DNA from: Ralstonia mannitolilytica
Lineage (GTDB): Bacteria; Pseudomonadota; Gammaproteobacteria; Burkholderiales; Burkholderiaceae
Length of the DNA: 64,000 bases
Reading direction: 5' to 3'
Assembly (NCBI RefSeq): GCF_905397375.1
Contig: NZ_CAJPVG010000010.1
Location: 62,001 to 126,000 of the forward strand
The translations under genes and the position numbers were made by a program. Under the pieces are notes generated by a model. The model did not search any database and was not told the origin of the DNA. It saw only the letters and a list, made by a program, of their open reading frames with translations. This document shows, piece by piece, positions 50,385-58,939 of this stretch (its first letter is position 1; every line of letters begins with the position of its first letter).

Positions 50385-50746
50385 TTGGTGCTTTGCTCGA
50401 GCAAATGTTGGGCACGAAACGAGTCATGCTTCTCGCCGGTAAGGCCTCAATGTTGGGCGATGGGGGAGTGGTATCTGCTCAGCCCTCGATCAGGAACGCG
50501 CTTTCTGGGCCGGGTTGGGCCGATAGAGTCGCGGTGTGGAGTCGCCCTGATTGGGCGGAGCTCGCCGCGTCGTGCCTTTTTTCGTTGCGAGTTCAGCGGG
50601 CACTCTGACTGCACCGCCTGAATGGTGCCGGCCGCGGCGCAGCAAAGCGGCGAAGAGATGGTGGGCGCTGCTTGCTCGAAGCGAGGTGGCAAGAAAGCGC
50701 CGCAGCAACGACATCTCCGTGCTGCGCTTCCGCTGCGGGCCGCCAA
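50385..50746. other. Gap without recognised gene
   Basis: About 360 bases between the porin and protease terminators. Short open frames occur on both strands (for example 50447-50764 minus, 105 codons), but none has a good ribosome site, recognised motif or typical composition. No RNA gene was recognised. Confidence 0.5.
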
Positions 50747-50774
50747 CAAAAAACGGCGGCACACCGGCCGCCGT
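50747..50774 (-). terminator. Intrinsic terminator of the protease gene
   Basis: ACGGCGGC (50753-50760) pairs with GCCGCCGT (50767-50774); the A-run at 50748-50753 becomes a U-run in leftward transcripts, 22 bases beyond the protease stop. Confidence 0.8.
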
Positions 50775-50795
50775 CTGCTGTTGAGGCTGCAACGC

Positions 50796-52001
50796 TTATT
50801 GTTCGTCGTCCGGCGTGGGCATCGGCACGTTGCGCCGTGCCGGCGGCGGACGCTTGCCGACGATGATCGTCAGCTCCACGGGTCTGCCTTTGCGCGACAC
50901 CGTCACTTTGGCCTCGGCTCCGGGCTTGAGCTGCGCAATGCTGTTGAGCAGCGCCGTCGTATCGAGGATCGACTCACCATTGACGCTGGTGAGAATGTCA
51001 CCCGGACGCAGCCCGGCCCGATCTGCTGGCCCACCCTGGACCACCGCGGCGATCAGCGCGCCATCCTTGCGCGACAGGCCGAACGATTCGGCAATCTCCG
51101 GCGTCACATCCTGCGGCTCGACGCCAATCCAGCCGCGCACCACGCTGCCGGTCGAAATGATCGACTCCATCACTTGCTTGGCGAGCGACACCGGAATCGC
51201 AAAGCCAATGCCCAGCGAGCCGCCCGAACGCGAGTAGATCGCCGTATTGATGCCGACGAGGTTGCCTTCCGCGTCCACCAGCGCGCCGCCAGAGTTGCCG
51301 GGGTTGATGGCCGCATCGGTCTGGATGAAGTTCTCGAACGTGTTGATGCCGAGGTGGCTGCGGCCCAGCGCCGAGACGATCCCCATCGTCACCGTCTGGC
51401 CCACGCCGAACGGGTTGCCGATGGCGAGTACCACGTCGCCCACGCGCACGTTCTCGAGTCGGCCGAGCGTGATGGCGGGCAGGTCGGGCAGGTTGATCTT
51501 GAGGACGGCCAGATCCGTTTCCGGGTCAGAGCCCACCACCTTGGCGTTGCTCTTGCGGCCATCGGTAAGGGCGACTTCGATCTCGTCGGCGCCGTCCACG
51601 ACGTGATGGTTCGTTAGAATGTAGCCTTCCGAGCTGACGATCACGCCGGAGCCGAGGCTGGCCGTGGGCTCCTGGCGCTGCTCCGGCGCACGGTCCCCGA
51701 AGAAGAAGCGGAACCACGGATCCGCGCTGGCCTGCGGGTTACTGCGCTTGGGCGCATTCTTGCTGCTGAAGATGTTGACCACCGCAGGCATCGCCACCTT
51801 GGCGGCCTCCGCGTAGGAGTTGCTCGAGGTGCCGCCATGGCCGATCGGCGCAACTTCCTTGAGCGCGACGATGGGCGAGCCGGATTGCACCGCCACCCTG
51901 CCGCGCTGCAGCCACTCGGGCTTGAGCGTGGCGATCACAAACCAGATGGCCAGGACGACCGTGACGGCTTGCGCAAAAAACAGCCAAAAGCGGCGCAACA
52001 T
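50796..52001 (-). CDS. Membrane-anchored DegS/DegQ-type serine protease
   Basis: This is a 401-residue HtrA-family protease: N-terminal membrane anchor (about 7-25), trypsin-like domain with His in TNHHVVDGA (about 132), Asp in ETDLAVLK (about 162) and Ser in NPGNSGGALVD (about 235), then a single PDZ domain (about 275-370). One PDZ plus an uncleaved anchor is the DegS/AlgW layout, associated with sigma-E signalling in other Proteobacteria; many genomes label it DegQ. It is divergent from a Nif3-family gene by 19 bases. Confidence 0.92.
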   Translation of the reverse strand: MLRRFWLFFAQAVTVVLAIWFVIATLKPEWLQRGRVAVQSGSPIVALKEVAPIGHGGTSSNSYAEAAKVAMPAVVNIFSSKNAPKRSNPQASADPWFRFFFGDRAPEQRQEPTASLGSGVIVSSEGYILTNHHVVDGADEIEVALTDGRKSNAKVVGSDPETDLAVLKINLPDLPAITLGRLENVRVGDVVLAIGNPFGVGQTVTMGIVSALGRSHLGINTFENFIQTDAAINPGNSGGALVDAEGNLVGINTAIYSRSGGSLGIGFAIPVSLAKQVMESIISTGSVVRGWIGVEPQDVTPEIAESFGLSRKDGALIAAVVQGGPADRAGLRPGDILTSVNGESILDTTALLNSIAQLKPGAEAKVTVSRKGRPVELTIIVGKRPPPARRNVPMPTPDDEQ

Positions 52002-52020
52002 AGGGCGAAATTGAGTCGAA

Positions 52021-52767
52021 ATGGATCGAAAAGAACTTGAATTGTACTTGAACGACCTGTTGCAGGCGGCCCGTTTTCGGGACTATTGCCCCAATGGTCT
52101 GCAGGTGCAAGGGCGCGAAACCGTGATGCACATCGTGACCGGGGTGACGGCCAGCCTGGCCTTGGTGGAAGCCGCCATCGACGCGCACGCCGATGCCATC
52201 CTCGTGCATCACGGCTATTTCTGGAAGGGCGAAGACGCCCGGATCGTCGGCCAAAAGCACGCGCGTCTCAAGGCGCTCCTTGCGCACGGCGTGAACCTCT
52301 TTGCTTACCATTTGCCGCTCGACGCGCATCCCGAACTCGGCAACAACGCGCAGCTCGGCGCGCTGCTCGGCATCGAGCCCAAAGGCCGGTTTGGCGATGA
52401 CGAGCTCGGCTGGATTGGCGAGCTGCCGCAGCCGACCACGCTGGCCGCGTTTGCAGAGACGATTTCGGCGCGGCTGGAGCGTGCGCCGCTGGTGATTGGC
52501 GATCTGGACCGCCCCGTGCGCACGGTCGGCTGGTGCACTGGGGGCGCGCAAGGCTGGTTCGATGCGGCCGTGGCGGCCGGCGTGGACGTCTATCTGAGTG
52601 GAGAGGCGTCTGAGCAGACGACGCATCTGGCGCGTGAATCGGGCGTGGCCTATATCGGGGCCGGCCATCACGCCACCGAGCGCGGCGGCGTGCGGGCGCT
52701 TGGCAACCACCTCGCCGGGCGTTTTGGCGTACGCCACACCTTCATCGACATCCCGAATCCGGTGTGA
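52021..52767 (+). CDS. Nif3-like dinuclear metal-centre protein (YbgI family)
   Basis: This 248-residue protein of the Nif3/DUF34 family forms hexameric toroids with a dinuclear metal site. Metal-binding histidines are visible in AILVHHGYFWKG and GAGHHATERGG. The family includes GTP cyclohydrolase 1 type 2-like annotations, but the enzymatic role is not established. It converges with mscL with only 15 bases between the stops. Confidence 0.92.
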   Translation: MDRKELELYLNDLLQAARFRDYCPNGLQVQGRETVMHIVTGVTASLALVEAAIDAHADAILVHHGYFWKGEDARIVGQKHARLKALLAHGVNLFAYHLPLDAHPELGNNAQLGALLGIEPKGRFGDDELGWIGELPQPTTLAAFAETISARLERAPLVIGDLDRPVRTVGWCTGGAQGWFDAAVAAGVDVYLSGEASEQTTHLARESGVAYIGAGHHATERGGVRALGNHLAGRFGVRHTFIDIPNPV

Positions 52768-52782
52768 TATCGCAACGCCTGT

Positions 52783-53211
52783 TCACGGCTTGTTCTTGAG
52801 GCTGTCGCGAATCTCGCGCAGCAGCACGATGTCTTCGGGCGTTTCGGCCGGGGCGGCCGGCGGGTTGGCGTCGATCACGCGCGTGATGGCACGTACCATC
52901 AGGAACACGATGAAGGCGAGAATCAGGAAGTTGACCGCCACGGTAATGAAGTTGCCGTAGGCAAACACCGGCACGCCGGCCTTCTTGAGGTCGGCCAACG
53001 TGTGGGGCACGCCTGCGGGCGCGTCGGCAAGCGCAATGAACAGGTTCGAGAAATCCAGCTTGCCGACGATGCGGCCCACCAACGGCATGATCAGGTCATT
53101 GACCAGCGAATCGACAATCTTGCCGAACGCGGCGCCAATGATGACGCCAACCGCCAGGTCGATCACGTTGCCGCGCATGGCGAATTTTTTGAAATCTTGC
53201 ATCAGTGCCAT
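52783..53211 (-). CDS. mscL: Large-conductance mechanosensitive channel
   Basis: This 142-residue channel opens on hypo-osmotic shock. The N-terminal FKKFAMRGNVIDLAVGVIIGAAFGKIVDSLVND is the amphipathic helix and first membrane segment; the second is at about 80-105 (YGNFITVAVNFLILAFIVFLMV). The C-terminal cytoplasmic bundle ends LLREIRDSLKNKP. Confidence 0.96.
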   Translation of the reverse strand: MALMQDFKKFAMRGNVIDLAVGVIIGAAFGKIVDSLVNDLIMPLVGRIVGKLDFSNLFIALADAPAGVPHTLADLKKAGVPVFAYGNFITVAVNFLILAFIVFLMVRAITRVIDANPPAAPAETPEDIVLLREIRDSLKNKP

Positions 53212-53403
53212 CGGTTTTCTCCGGATTGTTTGATTCGAGACAAACGGTCAAGCTGCGGATCGGTTGACCTGAATTGTTGAAAACGGGGTTGCAATCCGCG
53301 TGCCGAAGCCTTGTCAGTGCTGGGTTGGCGGGCCATCGGCGCATTCACTATATCTGCAACCGCCGCCCCCCGCGACCGCTATCGTCGGCGACGTACGCTC
53401 GGG

Positions 53404-53409
53404 TATAAT
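53404..53409 (+). promoter_or_regulatory. Likely -10 box of the petABC operon
   Basis: A perfect TATAAT lies 48 bases upstream of the petA start in the gap between divergent mscL and petA. No clear -35 at the normal distance. Confidence 0.5.
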
Positions 53410-53456
53410 TTTCGGTTGACGCGAATCCATCTTGATTTCTCACCCTGGGGTCTTGA

Positions 53457-54065
53457 ATGAGTGACCAGCAAAACGTGGACAAGGGTCGCCGCAATCTTTT
53501 GATTGCGACGTCCGTGGCTGGTGGTGTGGGAGGGGTAGCGGTTGCGGCCCCTTTCGTTTGCACATTCGCACCATCTGAAAAAGCCCGCGCAGCGGGCGCG
53601 CCCGTAGAGGCCGATGTAAGCGACCTGGCTCCTGGCCAGATGAAGGTGGTGGAATGGCGCGGCAAACCGGTCTGGCTGCTCAAGCGCACGCCCGAGATGC
53701 TGGAATCGCTCAAGAAGACCGACTCCGAAGTCGCCGATCCGAAGTCCGACGTGCCTTTCACCATGAAGACACCGGACTACTGCAAGAATGAAACGCGCTC
53801 GCGTGCCGAACATAAGGACCTGCTGGTCGTGGTCGGCATCTGCTCCCATCTGGGTTGCTCGCCCTCTGGCCCGTTTCCGGCCAGCTCCAATCCGCAGCTT
53901 GGCGCCGATCCGGGCTTCGTCTGCCCGTGTCACGGCTCGACGTTCGATCTTGCTGGCCGCGTGTTCAAGAACAAGCCCGCACCGCAGAACCTCGACGTGC
54001 CGCCGTACATGTTCCTGTCCGACACGAAGCTGGTGATCGGCAAAGACGAGAAAGGGGAGGCTTGA
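53457..54065 (+). CDS. petA: Ubiquinol-cytochrome c reductase Rieske iron-sulfur subunit
   Basis: This 202-residue protein has an N-terminal membrane anchor preceded by KGRRNLLIATSV, a Tat-type signal, and the Rieske boxes CSHLGCSP and CPCHGSTFD that ligate the 2Fe-2S cluster. It accepts electrons from ubiquinol and passes them to cytochrome c1. First gene of petABC; only two bases lie between its stop and the petB start. Confidence 0.96.
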   Translation: MSDQQNVDKGRRNLLIATSVAGGVGGVAVAAPFVCTFAPSEKARAAGAPVEADVSDLAPGQMKVVEWRGKPVWLLKRTPEMLESLKKTDSEVADPKSDVPFTMKTPDYCKNETRSRAEHKDLLVVVGICSHLGCSPSGPFPASSNPQLGADPGFVCPCHGSTFDLAGRVFKNKPAPQNLDVPPYMFLSDTKLVIGKDEKGEA

Positions 54066-54067
54066 TC

Positions 54068-55468
54068 ATGGCCGAGAAGAAGGTGGAGACAACCGGGCTG
54101 CTGGGCTGGATCGACGCTCGCTTCCCGCTGACCGAGACGTGGAAGGCGCATCTGTCGGAGTACTACGCGCCGAAGAATTTCAACTTCTGGTATTTCTTTG
54201 GTTCACTGGCGCTGCTGGTGCTGGTGATCCAGATCGTCACCGGCATCTTCCTGGTGATGAACTACAAGCCGGACGGCACGCTCAACGCTGCCGGCATTCC
54301 CGTCGCCTATGCGAGCGTCGAGTTCATCATGCGCGAGGTGCCGTGGGGCTGGCTGGTGCGCTACATGCACTCGACCGGCGCTTCGGCGTTCTTCATCGTT
54401 GTGTATCTGCACATGTTCCGCGGCATGCTGTACGGCTCGTACCGCAAGCCGCGCGAGCTGGTCTGGATCTTCGGCTGCCTGATCTTCCTGTGCCTGATGG
54501 CCGAAGCCTTCATGGGCTATCTGCTGCCGTGGGGCCAGATGTCGTACTGGGGCGCGCAGGTCATCGTGAACCTGTTCTCTGCCATTCCGCTGATCGGCCC
54601 GGACCTGTCGCTGTGGATCCGTGGTGACTACGTGGTGTCGGACGCGACGCTGAATCGATTCTTCTCGTTCCACGTCATCGCGGTGCCCCTGGTGCTGCTG
54701 GGCCTGGTGGTGGCGCACATCATCGCGCTGCACGAAGTGGGCTCGAACAACCCGGACGGCGTCGAGATCAAGGCCAAGAAGGACGAGCGTGGCATCCCGC
54801 TCGATGGCATTCCGTTCCACCCGTATTACTCGGTGCACGATATCGTCGGCGTTGCGGTGTTCCTGTTCATCTTCAGCGCGATCGTGTTCTTCGCGCCGGA
54901 AATGGGTGGCTACTTCCTGGAAGCCAACAACTTCATCCCGGCAGACTCGCTGAAGACGCCGCCGCACATCGCGCCGGTCTGGTACTTCACGCCGTTCTAC
55001 TCGATGCTGCGCGCGACCACGTCGGACTTCCTGCCGTGGCTGTGGGCGTTCATCGCGATCATGCTGGGGCTGCTGTTCGTGCGCTCGAGGAGCTTCAAGG
55101 TCAAGGGCGTGGCCGTGGCTGTGGCCGTGATCCTGGCGCTTGGTTTTGCCTTCATCGACGCGAAGTTCTGGGGCGTCGTGGTCATGGGCGGCTCGGTGGT
55201 GATCTTCTTCTTCCTGCCCTGGCTGGACCAGTCGCCGGTCAAGTCGATCCGCTATCGTCCGGGTTTCCACAAGACGCTGCTGATCATCTTCGTGATCGCC
55301 TTTGCGGTGCTGGGCTACCTGGGTATCCAGCCGCCGAGCCCGATCGGTTCGATCGTCTCGCAGATCGGCACCATTGTGTACTTCGCATTCTTCCTCGCGA
55401 TGCCGATCTGGAGCCGGATCGGGACGTTCAAGCCAGTGCCTGAGCGCGTCACGTTCACGCCGCACTGA
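54068..55468 (+). CDS. petB: Ubiquinol-cytochrome c reductase cytochrome b subunit
   Basis: This 466-residue membrane protein has about nine to ten hydrophobic segments. The haem-ligand histidines occur in segments YMHSTGASAFFIVVYLHMFRG and FFSFHVIAVPLVLLGLVVAHIIALHE; the Qo-site PEWY-type motif appears as PVWYFTPFYSMLRA. Start ATG 54068. An extended C-terminal membrane region is usual in Burkholderiales. Confidence 0.96.
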   Translation: MAEKKVETTGLLGWIDARFPLTETWKAHLSEYYAPKNFNFWYFFGSLALLVLVIQIVTGIFLVMNYKPDGTLNAAGIPVAYASVEFIMREVPWGWLVRYMHSTGASAFFIVVYLHMFRGMLYGSYRKPRELVWIFGCLIFLCLMAEAFMGYLLPWGQMSYWGAQVIVNLFSAIPLIGPDLSLWIRGDYVVSDATLNRFFSFHVIAVPLVLLGLVVAHIIALHEVGSNNPDGVEIKAKKDERGIPLDGIPFHPYYSVHDIVGVAVFLFIFSAIVFFAPEMGGYFLEANNFIPADSLKTPPHIAPVWYFTPFYSMLRATTSDFLPWLWAFIAIMLGLLFVRSRSFKVKGVAVAVAVILALGFAFIDAKFWGVVVMGGSVVIFFFLPWLDQSPVKSIRYRPGFHKTLLIIFVIAFAVLGYLGIQPPSPIGSIVSQIGTIVYFAFFLAMPIWSRIGTFKPVPERVTFTPH

Positions 55469-55506
55469 TTCGAGCCCGCGCACAAGGACCCATGAAGGAC
55501 ACAAGA

Positions 55507-56253
55507 ATGAAAAAGCTGCTTGCGATTTTCGCCTTGGCCGGTCTCGTGTTTGCCGCGCCCGTGATGGCCAATGAGGGTGGCGTGCCGCTCGATACGGCGC
55601 CCAACCAGTCCAGCGATGCGTCTGCGCTGCAGCGCGGCGCCAAGCTGTTCGTCAACTACTGCCTGAACTGCCACGGCGCCAGCGCCATGCGCTACAACCG
55701 CCTGCGTGACCTCGGCCTCACGGAAGAGCAGATCAAGCAGAACCTGCTGTTCACGTCCGACAAGATCGGTGACACGATGCACATTGCCATGGACCGGGAC
55801 GACGCCAAGAAGTGGTTCGGCGCCGTTCCGCCCGACCTGTCGGTGATCGCCCGTGCACGCGGCAGCGACTGGCTCTACACCTACCTGCGCACGTTCTACC
55901 GCGACGACACGCGGCCGACCGGCTGGAACAACCTGGTCTTCGACAAGGTCGGCATGCCGCATGTGCTGTGGGAGCTGCAAGGCCAGCGCGTGCCGAAGTA
56001 CGAGACGGTCAAGTCCGAGCACGGCGGCGAGCCGGAGCACAAGCTGGTCGGCTTCGACCAGGTCACGCCCGGCAAGATGAGCAACGTCGAATATGACCAG
56101 GCCGTCGCCGATCTCGTCACGTATCTGGACTGGATGGCTGAGCCCGCCGGTAACCTGCGCAAGCGCCTCGGCGTGTGGGTGCTGTTGTTCATCGGCGTGT
56201 TCTTCGTGCTCGCCTGGCGCCTGAATGCGGCCTATTGGAAGGACATCAAGTAA
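55507..56253 (+). CDS. petC: Ubiquinol-cytochrome c reductase cytochrome c1
   Basis: This 248-residue protein has a signal peptide (MKKLLAIFALAGLVFAAPVMA), a c-type haem site CLNCH in FVNYCLNCHGASAMRYN, and a C-terminal membrane anchor (VLLFIGVFFVLAWRLNAAYWKD). It transfers electrons to soluble or membrane cytochrome c. I prefer ATG 55507, with AAGGA eight bases upstream, over ATG 55492, whose AAGGA lies only three bases away. A long hairpin terminator follows. Confidence 0.95.
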   Translation: MKKLLAIFALAGLVFAAPVMANEGGVPLDTAPNQSSDASALQRGAKLFVNYCLNCHGASAMRYNRLRDLGLTEEQIKQNLLFTSDKIGDTMHIAMDRDDAKKWFGAVPPDLSVIARARGSDWLYTYLRTFYRDDTRPTGWNNLVFDKVGMPHVLWELQGQRVPKYETVKSEHGGEPEHKLVGFDQVTPGKMSNVEYDQAVADLVTYLDWMAEPAGNLRKRLGVWVLLFIGVFFVLAWRLNAAYWKDIK

Positions 56254-56270
56254 AATCGCTGTTTTCCGGG

Positions 56271-56318
56271 CAAGGGCTAGGCCGGTGAAACACTGGTCCT
56301 AGCCCTTTGCCTTTTCGC
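56271..56318 (+). terminator. Intrinsic terminator after petC
   Basis: A long hairpin pairs CAAGGGCTAGG (56271-56281) with CCTAGCCCTTTG (56298-56309), has an inner CCGGTG/CACTGG stem around AAA, and is followed by a T-rich tail. Confidence 0.85.
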
Positions 56319-56402
56319 TTTTGTGCCGTGGCGATGCTGTTTGTCGCCGCGGTTGTACCGTCATCGGGCCGCCCCCGGCCCATGCGCCAAGGAACTACAA
56401 CC

Positions 56403-57014
56403 ATGATGGTCTTGTACTCGGGCACCACCTGCCCGTTCTCGCAGCGTTGCCGCCTCGTCCTGTTTGAAAAGGGCATGGATTTCGAGATCCGCGACGTCGA
56501 TCTCTTCAACAAGCCGGAAGACATCGCGGTAATGAACCCGTACGGCCAGGTGCCTATCCTGGTTGAGCGCGACCTGATCCTGTACGAGTCGAACATCATC
56601 AACGAGTACATCGACGAGCGCTTCCCGCACCCGCAGCTGATGCCGGCCGACCCGGTGCAGCGTGCCCGCGCCCGCCTGTTCCTGTTCAACTTCGAGAAGG
56701 AACTGTTCACGCACGTCTCCGTGCTCGAGAACGAAAAGGGCAAGGCCGCCGAAAAGAACCACGAGAAGGCCCGTGCCGCCATCCGCGACCGCCTGACGCA
56801 ACTCGCGCCCATCTTCCTGAAGAACAAGTACATGCTGGGTGAAGAGTTCTCGATGCTGGACGTGGCGATTGCGCCGCTGCTGTGGCGTCTCGACCACTAC
56901 GGCATCGAAGTCTCGAAGAACGCCGCGCCGCTGATGAAATACGCCGAGCGCATCTTCAGCCGTCCGGCGTATATTGAAGCGCTGACGCCGTCGGAAAAGG
57001 TCATGCGCCGCTGA
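56403..57014 (+). CDS. sspA: Stringent starvation protein A
   Basis: This 203-residue glutathione S-transferase-fold protein binds RNA polymerase and promotes stress-related transcription. N-terminal thioredoxin-like half MMVLYSGTTCPFSQRCRLVLFEKG, NPYGQVPILVERDLILYESNIINEYIDE; the C-terminal helical half includes MLGEEFSMLDVAIAPLLWRL. The start at ATG 56403 fits; an upstream frame to 56307 overlaps the petC terminator. It lies upstream of sspB. Confidence 0.93.
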   Translation: MMVLYSGTTCPFSQRCRLVLFEKGMDFEIRDVDLFNKPEDIAVMNPYGQVPILVERDLILYESNIINEYIDERFPHPQLMPADPVQRARARLFLFNFEKELFTHVSVLENEKGKAAEKNHEKARAAIRDRLTQLAPIFLKNKYMLGEEFSMLDVAIAPLLWRLDHYGIEVSKNAAPLMKYAERIFSRPAYIEALTPSEKVMRR

Positions 57015-57077
57015 TTGCCGCCGGGGTTGCCGGCCGCGCGGGTGTGCGGCCGCAGCTGCGTTGGTCACCATTTCATC

Positions 57078-57572
57078 ATGCCGGAAACTTCCACCAAGCC
57101 CTATCTGATCCGCGCCATCTATGAATGGTGCACGGACAACGGCTTCACGCCATACATCGCGGTCTTCGTCGACAACAACACCAACGTGCCGCGCGAGTTC
57201 GTCAAGAATGACGAGATCGTGCTGAACGTCAGCTTCGACGCGACCAGCCAGCTCGACATGGGGAACGAGTGGATCACGTTCCACGCGCGCTTTTCGGGCG
57301 TGTCGCGCAAGATCGAGGTGCCGGTCGAGAACGTGCTGGCCGTTTATGCGCGCGAGAACGGGCAGGGCATGGCCTTCCCGGTCGAGCGCAGCAATCCTGT
57401 GACGCAGGCTGCGACCGAGCGCGAGAACAATCCGCCGCCCAAGCTGGCTGCTGTGGATGCTGAGTCCGCTCTTCCGCCGGCCCCCGCAGAAGCGGACGGC
57501 GGCCCGGACGACGAACCGCCGCCCAACGTACCCCGCATCGGCGGCAAGCCCGCGCTGAAAGTCGTCAAGTAG
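57078..57572 (+). CDS. sspB: ClpXP protease specificity-enhancing factor SspB
   Basis: This 164-residue adaptor delivers ssrA-tagged proteins to ClpXP. The substrate-binding domain covers about residues 1-110 (KPYLIRAIYEWCTDNGFTPYIAVFVD; ISFSARF-type strand WITFHARFSG), followed by a disordered acidic linker and a C-terminal ClpX-binding tail (PRIGGKPALKVVK). Pairing with sspA is conserved. Confidence 0.94.
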   Translation: MPETSTKPYLIRAIYEWCTDNGFTPYIAVFVDNNTNVPREFVKNDEIVLNVSFDATSQLDMGNEWITFHARFSGVSRKIEVPVENVLAVYARENGQGMAFPVERSNPVTQAATERENNPPPKLAAVDAESALPPAPAEADGGPDDEPPPNVPRIGGKPALKVVK

Positions 57573-57601
57573 CACGGGTTGCTGTAGAATCGCCGTTCTT
57601 T

Positions 57602-57677
<76 letters not shown>

Positions 57678-57683
57678 ATACCG

Positions 57684-57716
57684 AAGCGGCTTCCCACTGG
57701 GAAGCCGCTTGTCTTT
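57684..57716 (+). terminator. Intrinsic terminator after tRNA-Thr
   Basis: AAGCGGCTTCCC (57684-57695) pairs with GGGAAGCCGCTT (57699-57710), followed by GTCTTT. It ends the tRNA transcript. Confidence 0.8.
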
Positions 57717-57775
57717 GGCGCTCGCCCATCCAGATCGCACATTCGGAATTGCACGGCGACAGTCCGCCGATCGGA

Positions 57776-58228
57776 CTACTTCGGCTCCGTCAACGGCGCG
57801 TAAGCGACCGCCTTGATCTCCACCAGACCGCCTTCGGGGTTCAGTTCGGCAACGCCCAATTCCACTGCCACAGGGTACGGGGCCGGGAAAAATTCGTCCC
57901 GCACACGCGCAATGGCTGCGAGCTGCCCGGCCTTGTCCAGCGCAAGACGCGGGCTGCCGAGCACGTGGAACATCTGCAGCTCGATCACGTCGACCATCCG
58001 TGCCTGGCAGGCCGCCAGCAGCCGTTCGATCTGGCGGAAGACCTGACGCAGTTCGGCCTCGAAGGCGGTGGCGTCCATGGGCGTCGTTTCACGATTGCAC
58101 GCGACGATGCCCGACAGGTAGACGAAATCGCCGACACGTCTTGCGGGCGCGTAGTGGAACTGTGCGACATCGGCTTCCAGCTCGGGCGGGATGACGACTT
58201 CTCCGGTTTCGGTAGGGATGTGGTGCAT
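57776..58228 (-). CDS. RidA/YjgF-like protein
   Basis: This 150-residue protein of the RidA superfamily has GDFVYLSGIVACNRET, FRQIERLLAACQARMVDVIELQMF and VAVELGVAELNPEGGLVEIKAVAY. Classical RidA enzymes hydrolyse reactive imines/enamines via a conserved Arg near the end; here the segment reads PYPVAVELGVAELN without an evident Arg at that place, so it may be a non-archetypal subfamily. Start 58228; the frame extends 48 codons upstream without family similarity. Confidence 0.85.
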   Translation of the reverse strand: MHHIPTETGEVVIPPELEADVAQFHYAPARRVGDFVYLSGIVACNRETTPMDATAFEAELRQVFRQIERLLAACQARMVDVIELQMFHVLGSPRLALDKAGQLAAIARVRDEFFPAPYPVAVELGVAELNPEGGLVEIKAVAYAPLTEPK

Positions 58229-58331
58229 GGCCTTCGGGGTAGAGGGTGGAAGCGGATTGTGTCCGATCCCCCCGGGGCTTGCATGGCACCACCACGCGTA
58301 GGGCTTCCACGCGCCGTGCATGCGGATCGTC

Positions 58332-58841
58332 TCAGCTGACCGCGAATGGCGCAGCCGAGGCGGTGTCTTCAAGAAAGTCCGTCATTGCATCCCGGCTTGG
58401 CGTCAGGCCCCTTAGCTGCAGGAGCGCGCCGGCGTTGCCGCGATGGTAGGTGCCGTGCAGGCACACGTGCAGCAGGATCTCGCCGCGACGCATGCGCGCC
58501 GGCTTGCCGCTGGTGAAGGTGAATTCAAGCGGCTCGTCGAGCTTGGCCTGCGTCACGGTCTGCGCGTAAGACACATACCAGTCGTCGACTTGCTGCGCGT
58601 GCTGGGCCAGCGTGCTGAGTTCTGGAAGCTTCTCGGATCTGGGCGCAGCGAATGGATGCGGCAGTCCCTGCAGATGGTGCTGGAAGATGCGGTCCACTGT
58701 GTGGACGTGATCGAGGACGCGCAGCATGAGCGTCGCGTCTTCATGGCTCAGCTGATCGAACTGCCGGCACACGGCGTCATACAGACCGCGGTCGGCCCAT
58801 TGCTTGATGGCGAGCAGTTGCGTGTAGGGTGGGTGAGACAT
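58332..58841 (-). CDS. DinB family protein
   Basis: This 169-residue four-helix bundle protein is of the DinB/DUF664 type (LLAIKQWADRGLYDAV; VLDHVHTVDRIFQHHLQG; LLHVCLHGTYHRGNAGALLQLRG), with three histidines placed to bind a metal. Family members include thiol-dependent transferases and damage-inducible proteins; the role here is unknown. It is divergent from a TetR regulator across 98 bases. Confidence 0.87.
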   Translation of the reverse strand: MSHPPYTQLLAIKQWADRGLYDAVCRQFDQLSHEDATLMLRVLDHVHTVDRIFQHHLQGLPHPFAAPRSEKLPELSTLAQHAQQVDDWYVSYAQTVTQAKLDEPLEFTFTSGKPARMRRGEILLHVCLHGTYHRGNAGALLQLRGLTPSRDAMTDFLEDTASAAPFAVS

Positions 58842-58939
58842 GAGGTGGCTCCTTGTCTTGCACGGTTGGCGAGCAACTCGCGCCATGCATAATATGAGCG
58901 ATGACTCGTGTTTCATACTCGCATTCGACGCCCAGGAAA

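Noticed and set aside
58842..58939. TetR operator between the DinB-like and TetR genes
   Set aside because: The repeated ACTCG and ATGA/TCAT words do not form a convincing palindrome, so no site is claimed.
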